Source: Symbiodinium natans (Eukaryota; Sar; Dinophyceae; Suessiales; Symbiodiniaceae). Taken from it: DNA of 47,500 nt. This document shows positions 45,952-47,500 of the stretch, piece by piece. The number at the start of each line of letters is the position of its first letter. Position 1 is the stretch's first letter. The stretch spans positions 55,001 to 102,500 of the forward strand of contig CAJNDS010002116.1 in the NCBI GenBank assembly GCA_905221605.1. The letters are read 5' to 3'. The notes below the pieces were generated by a model. That model made no database searches. It was not told the origin of the DNA and saw only the letters and a list, made by a program, of their open reading frames with translations. The position numbers and the translations under genes are program-made.

Positions 45952-46312
45952 TTGGGAGTTGAAGAAGGTTTGGGGTTTAGGGTTTCGGGTTTAGGGTTTA
46001 GGGTTTAGGGTTTAGGGTTTAGGGTTTGGGGCGCGAAACTGAAAACTTCACAAGTCGCTCTAAACGTGCCAGCCGACGTGAGTTTAGGGATTTGGGTTTA
46101 CAGTACAGCCTACGGTGTATCCATCAGAACCTATCCAGGTTTGCACTGAAGAAAAGGTATACTTGTGAGATACATACTTGGATGCAAGTAGGGTTCTTAG
46201 TACCCTATACTTATGAGCCTCCATCAGCCTCCATAGAAGTAGCCATGAGACGTCCAAACCTGACCTAAACCCTAAACCCTACACCCTAAACCCTAAACCC
46301 TAAACCCTAAAC

Positions 46313-46373
46313 CCTTGGCCCCAGACAGCGGGCAGGATCCCACGAAGTACCGACAAACCCCAAAGTAAGGGTA
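46313..46373 (-). CDS. Possible exon, starch-binding-like GTSWDP
   Basis: Minus strand reads TLTLGFVGTSWDPARCLG and ends with a GTTTAGGG donor. VG..WDP resembles the core of CBM20 starch-binding domains. With a CBM48/GH13 gene downstream this would make sense, but 20 codons are too few to be sure. Confidence 0.35.
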
Positions 46374-46610
46374 CTACTTTTATGGGCTGGTGGTCTCTTT
46401 AAGTAGGGTTTCTGCTTTAGGGTTTAGGGTTTAGGGCTTAGGGTTTAGGGTTTAGGGTTTCAGGTGAGGTTCTTTTAGGGTGTGACTATAAGGGTAGCAG
46501 ATAAAGAGGCCACCTGCCAGTATAAGTACTACAGGGCACCCTCCACCCTAAACCAACAAATGGCCCGGCTTCCTTAAGTCTGCCCTCCGAAGCACAGCCC
46601 TGCGGTCTGG

Positions 46611-46720
46611 GGTTTAGGGTTTAGGGTTTGGGGTTTAGGTTTGAGGGTTTAGGGTTTGGGGTTTAGGGTTCTAGGGTTTAAGGCTAGACCCTAGACCCTA
46701 GATCCTAAACCCTAAACCCT
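46611..46720. repeat. TTTAGGG array turning into CCCTAAA
   Basis: Orientation switches at about 46685. Confidence 0.92.
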
Positions 46721-47243
46721 TGAGGGTGAACTCGTAGGCGAGAGTCCTGTGTCAAGGGTGTGGCCTGCGTATTCCAGCCTCGGAAGCGACGCCCAGTCAC
46801 ATATCATCAGCGTCCCAGAGCTCCCCCGCACCAGTTTAGGGTTTAGGGTTTAAGGTTTAGGGTTTAGGGCTTAGGGCTTGGGGCTTAGGTTGTAGGGTCC
46901 TAGGCCCCCCAACCCGAATGAACCTACAGACCCGACAGGAACAAATACAAATACAAGACCCTCAGAACCGAAACCCAACCCCACGTACCAAACCCTGGGC
47001 ACAACCTGAACTCCGTAACCCTGAACTCTGTAATCGCCAAGTATGACCCCTGTAAGCCCTATAAACCCTGCCTGTAAACCGCATAAGCCACATGCGGGTT
47101 TACGATTGTAGGGGGCCACCTTATTGGGGTCCTGATTCTGAGATTCTGCACAAGAGCCTGCAAGCCTCGCGGTCTCAAGCCGTATAAGGGCTGCACAAGG
47201 CGAGAAACCTAGGGCAAAACTACTTGGAGGATGAGGCGGAGGC

Positions 47244-47489
47244 TTAAGAAAGCCTCAAGACATCGCCTTGTGAGGGCCCCCACACGCCCAAGGGGGCACA
47301 CCGCTCAGGCACCACTTCTGGCCCAACGCCGAGTCCCCCTTGTCGGGCCGAGCCCCCCGAAAATGCACCGGCACCGTCTTGCACAAAAGCTGCCAATCCA
47401 AAGATCCCTGGTGCTGCACATCTGCTGGATGTAGCTTGCGCTGTCAGCGGCACCTGACAAGCCTCGCGTTTGCCCATCTCTTCTGACAT
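47244..47489 (-). CDS. Open reading frame at window edge, unassigned
   Basis: An 81-codon ATG-initiated minus frame starting MSEEMGKREACQ, GC-rich and free of telomere-like repeats. A plus frame of 67 codons overlaps. It could be a first exon of something upstream. No domain recognised. Confidence 0.3.
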   Translation of the reverse strand: MSEEMGKREACQVPLTAQATSSRCAAPGIFGLAAFVQDGAGAFSGGSARQGGLGVGPEVVPERCAPLGVWGPSQGDVLRLS

Positions 47490-47500
47490 TGTATGCAGCG

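Larger units (their letters stand above)
41354..47500. other. Upstream region, mostly non-coding or unassigned
   Basis: Holds telomere-like arrays, an inverted pair of short elements near 41.4-41.8 kb, an AT-rich stretch at about 42.1-42.75 kb with only short frames, a 32-base C run, and the candidate exons listed separately. No promoter or transcription start can be recognised; dinoflagellate genes usually lack TATA boxes. Confidence 0.5.

Noticed and set aside
1-47500. CRISPR-like array of repeats and spacers
   Set aside because: Repeat units are telomere heptamers in both orientations with irregular spacing and eukaryotic exons between them.
1-47500. A true chromosome end
   Set aside because: Arrays point both ways throughout and neither window edge is an uninterrupted telomere array.
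1-47500. Dinoflagellate spliced-leader relic, rRNA, tRNA or snRNA genes
   Set aside because: I looked for their conserved motifs by eye and found none that I can support.

Overview
The window looks like nuclear DNA of an alveolate, most likely a dinoflagellate (about 75% sure). Plant/alveolate-type telomere heptamers (TTTAGGG on one strand, CCCTAAA on the other) recur every few hundred bases, in more than 100 blocks. The coding exons found are 15 to 100 bases long, and their introns fit best with GT, GC or GA donors and an AG acceptor usually followed by G, as described for Symbiodiniaceae. No open reading frame exceeds 145 codons and no spliced-leader sequence was seen. A chromerid or coccidian origin is possible but less likely.

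Layout, read on the minus strand from high to low coordinates. (1) 41.35-47.5 kb: coding-looking segments without a firm family, several repeats and a 900-base GC-rich block. (2) 41,353 to 26,291: 17 exons that, in order, spell the N-terminal CBM48-like part and most of the catalytic barrel of a GH13 glycogen/starch branching enzyme. (3) 24,876 to 24,197: two linking exons of uncertain family. (4) 22,814 to 3,026: 20 exons that spell a GT-B glycosyltransferase resembling glycogen/starch synthases (GT4/GT5 type), ending in a stop codon at 3026-3028. (5) 1-3025: 3' flank of repeats with a few ambiguous open segments.

All 39 exons can be joined in one phase-consistent reading frame of 2,472 bases (823 codons plus stop). 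The two enzymes are therefore either neighbours on one strand or, more interestingly, one fused branching-enzyme-like/synthase protein. The synthase module keeps its recognisable catalytic motifs. The branching-enzyme module keeps the nucleophile Asp and the acid/base Glu, but has lost the region-I Asp and shows no clear third catalytic Asp. Both point to storage alpha-glucan synthesis.

About 94% of the 38-kb gene region is intron. Most exons are flanked by CCCTAAA on the left and TTTAGGG on the right, so many introns begin with TTTAGGG and end with CCCTAAA in the sense direction: telomere-like terminal inverted repeats. Several splice sites lie inside the repeat itself. The introns also hold at least seven families of short inverted-repeat elements, a nearly perfect 335-bp triplication, variant telomere arrays and homopolymers. 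Exon calls are manual translations; edges are modelled and need transcript data.
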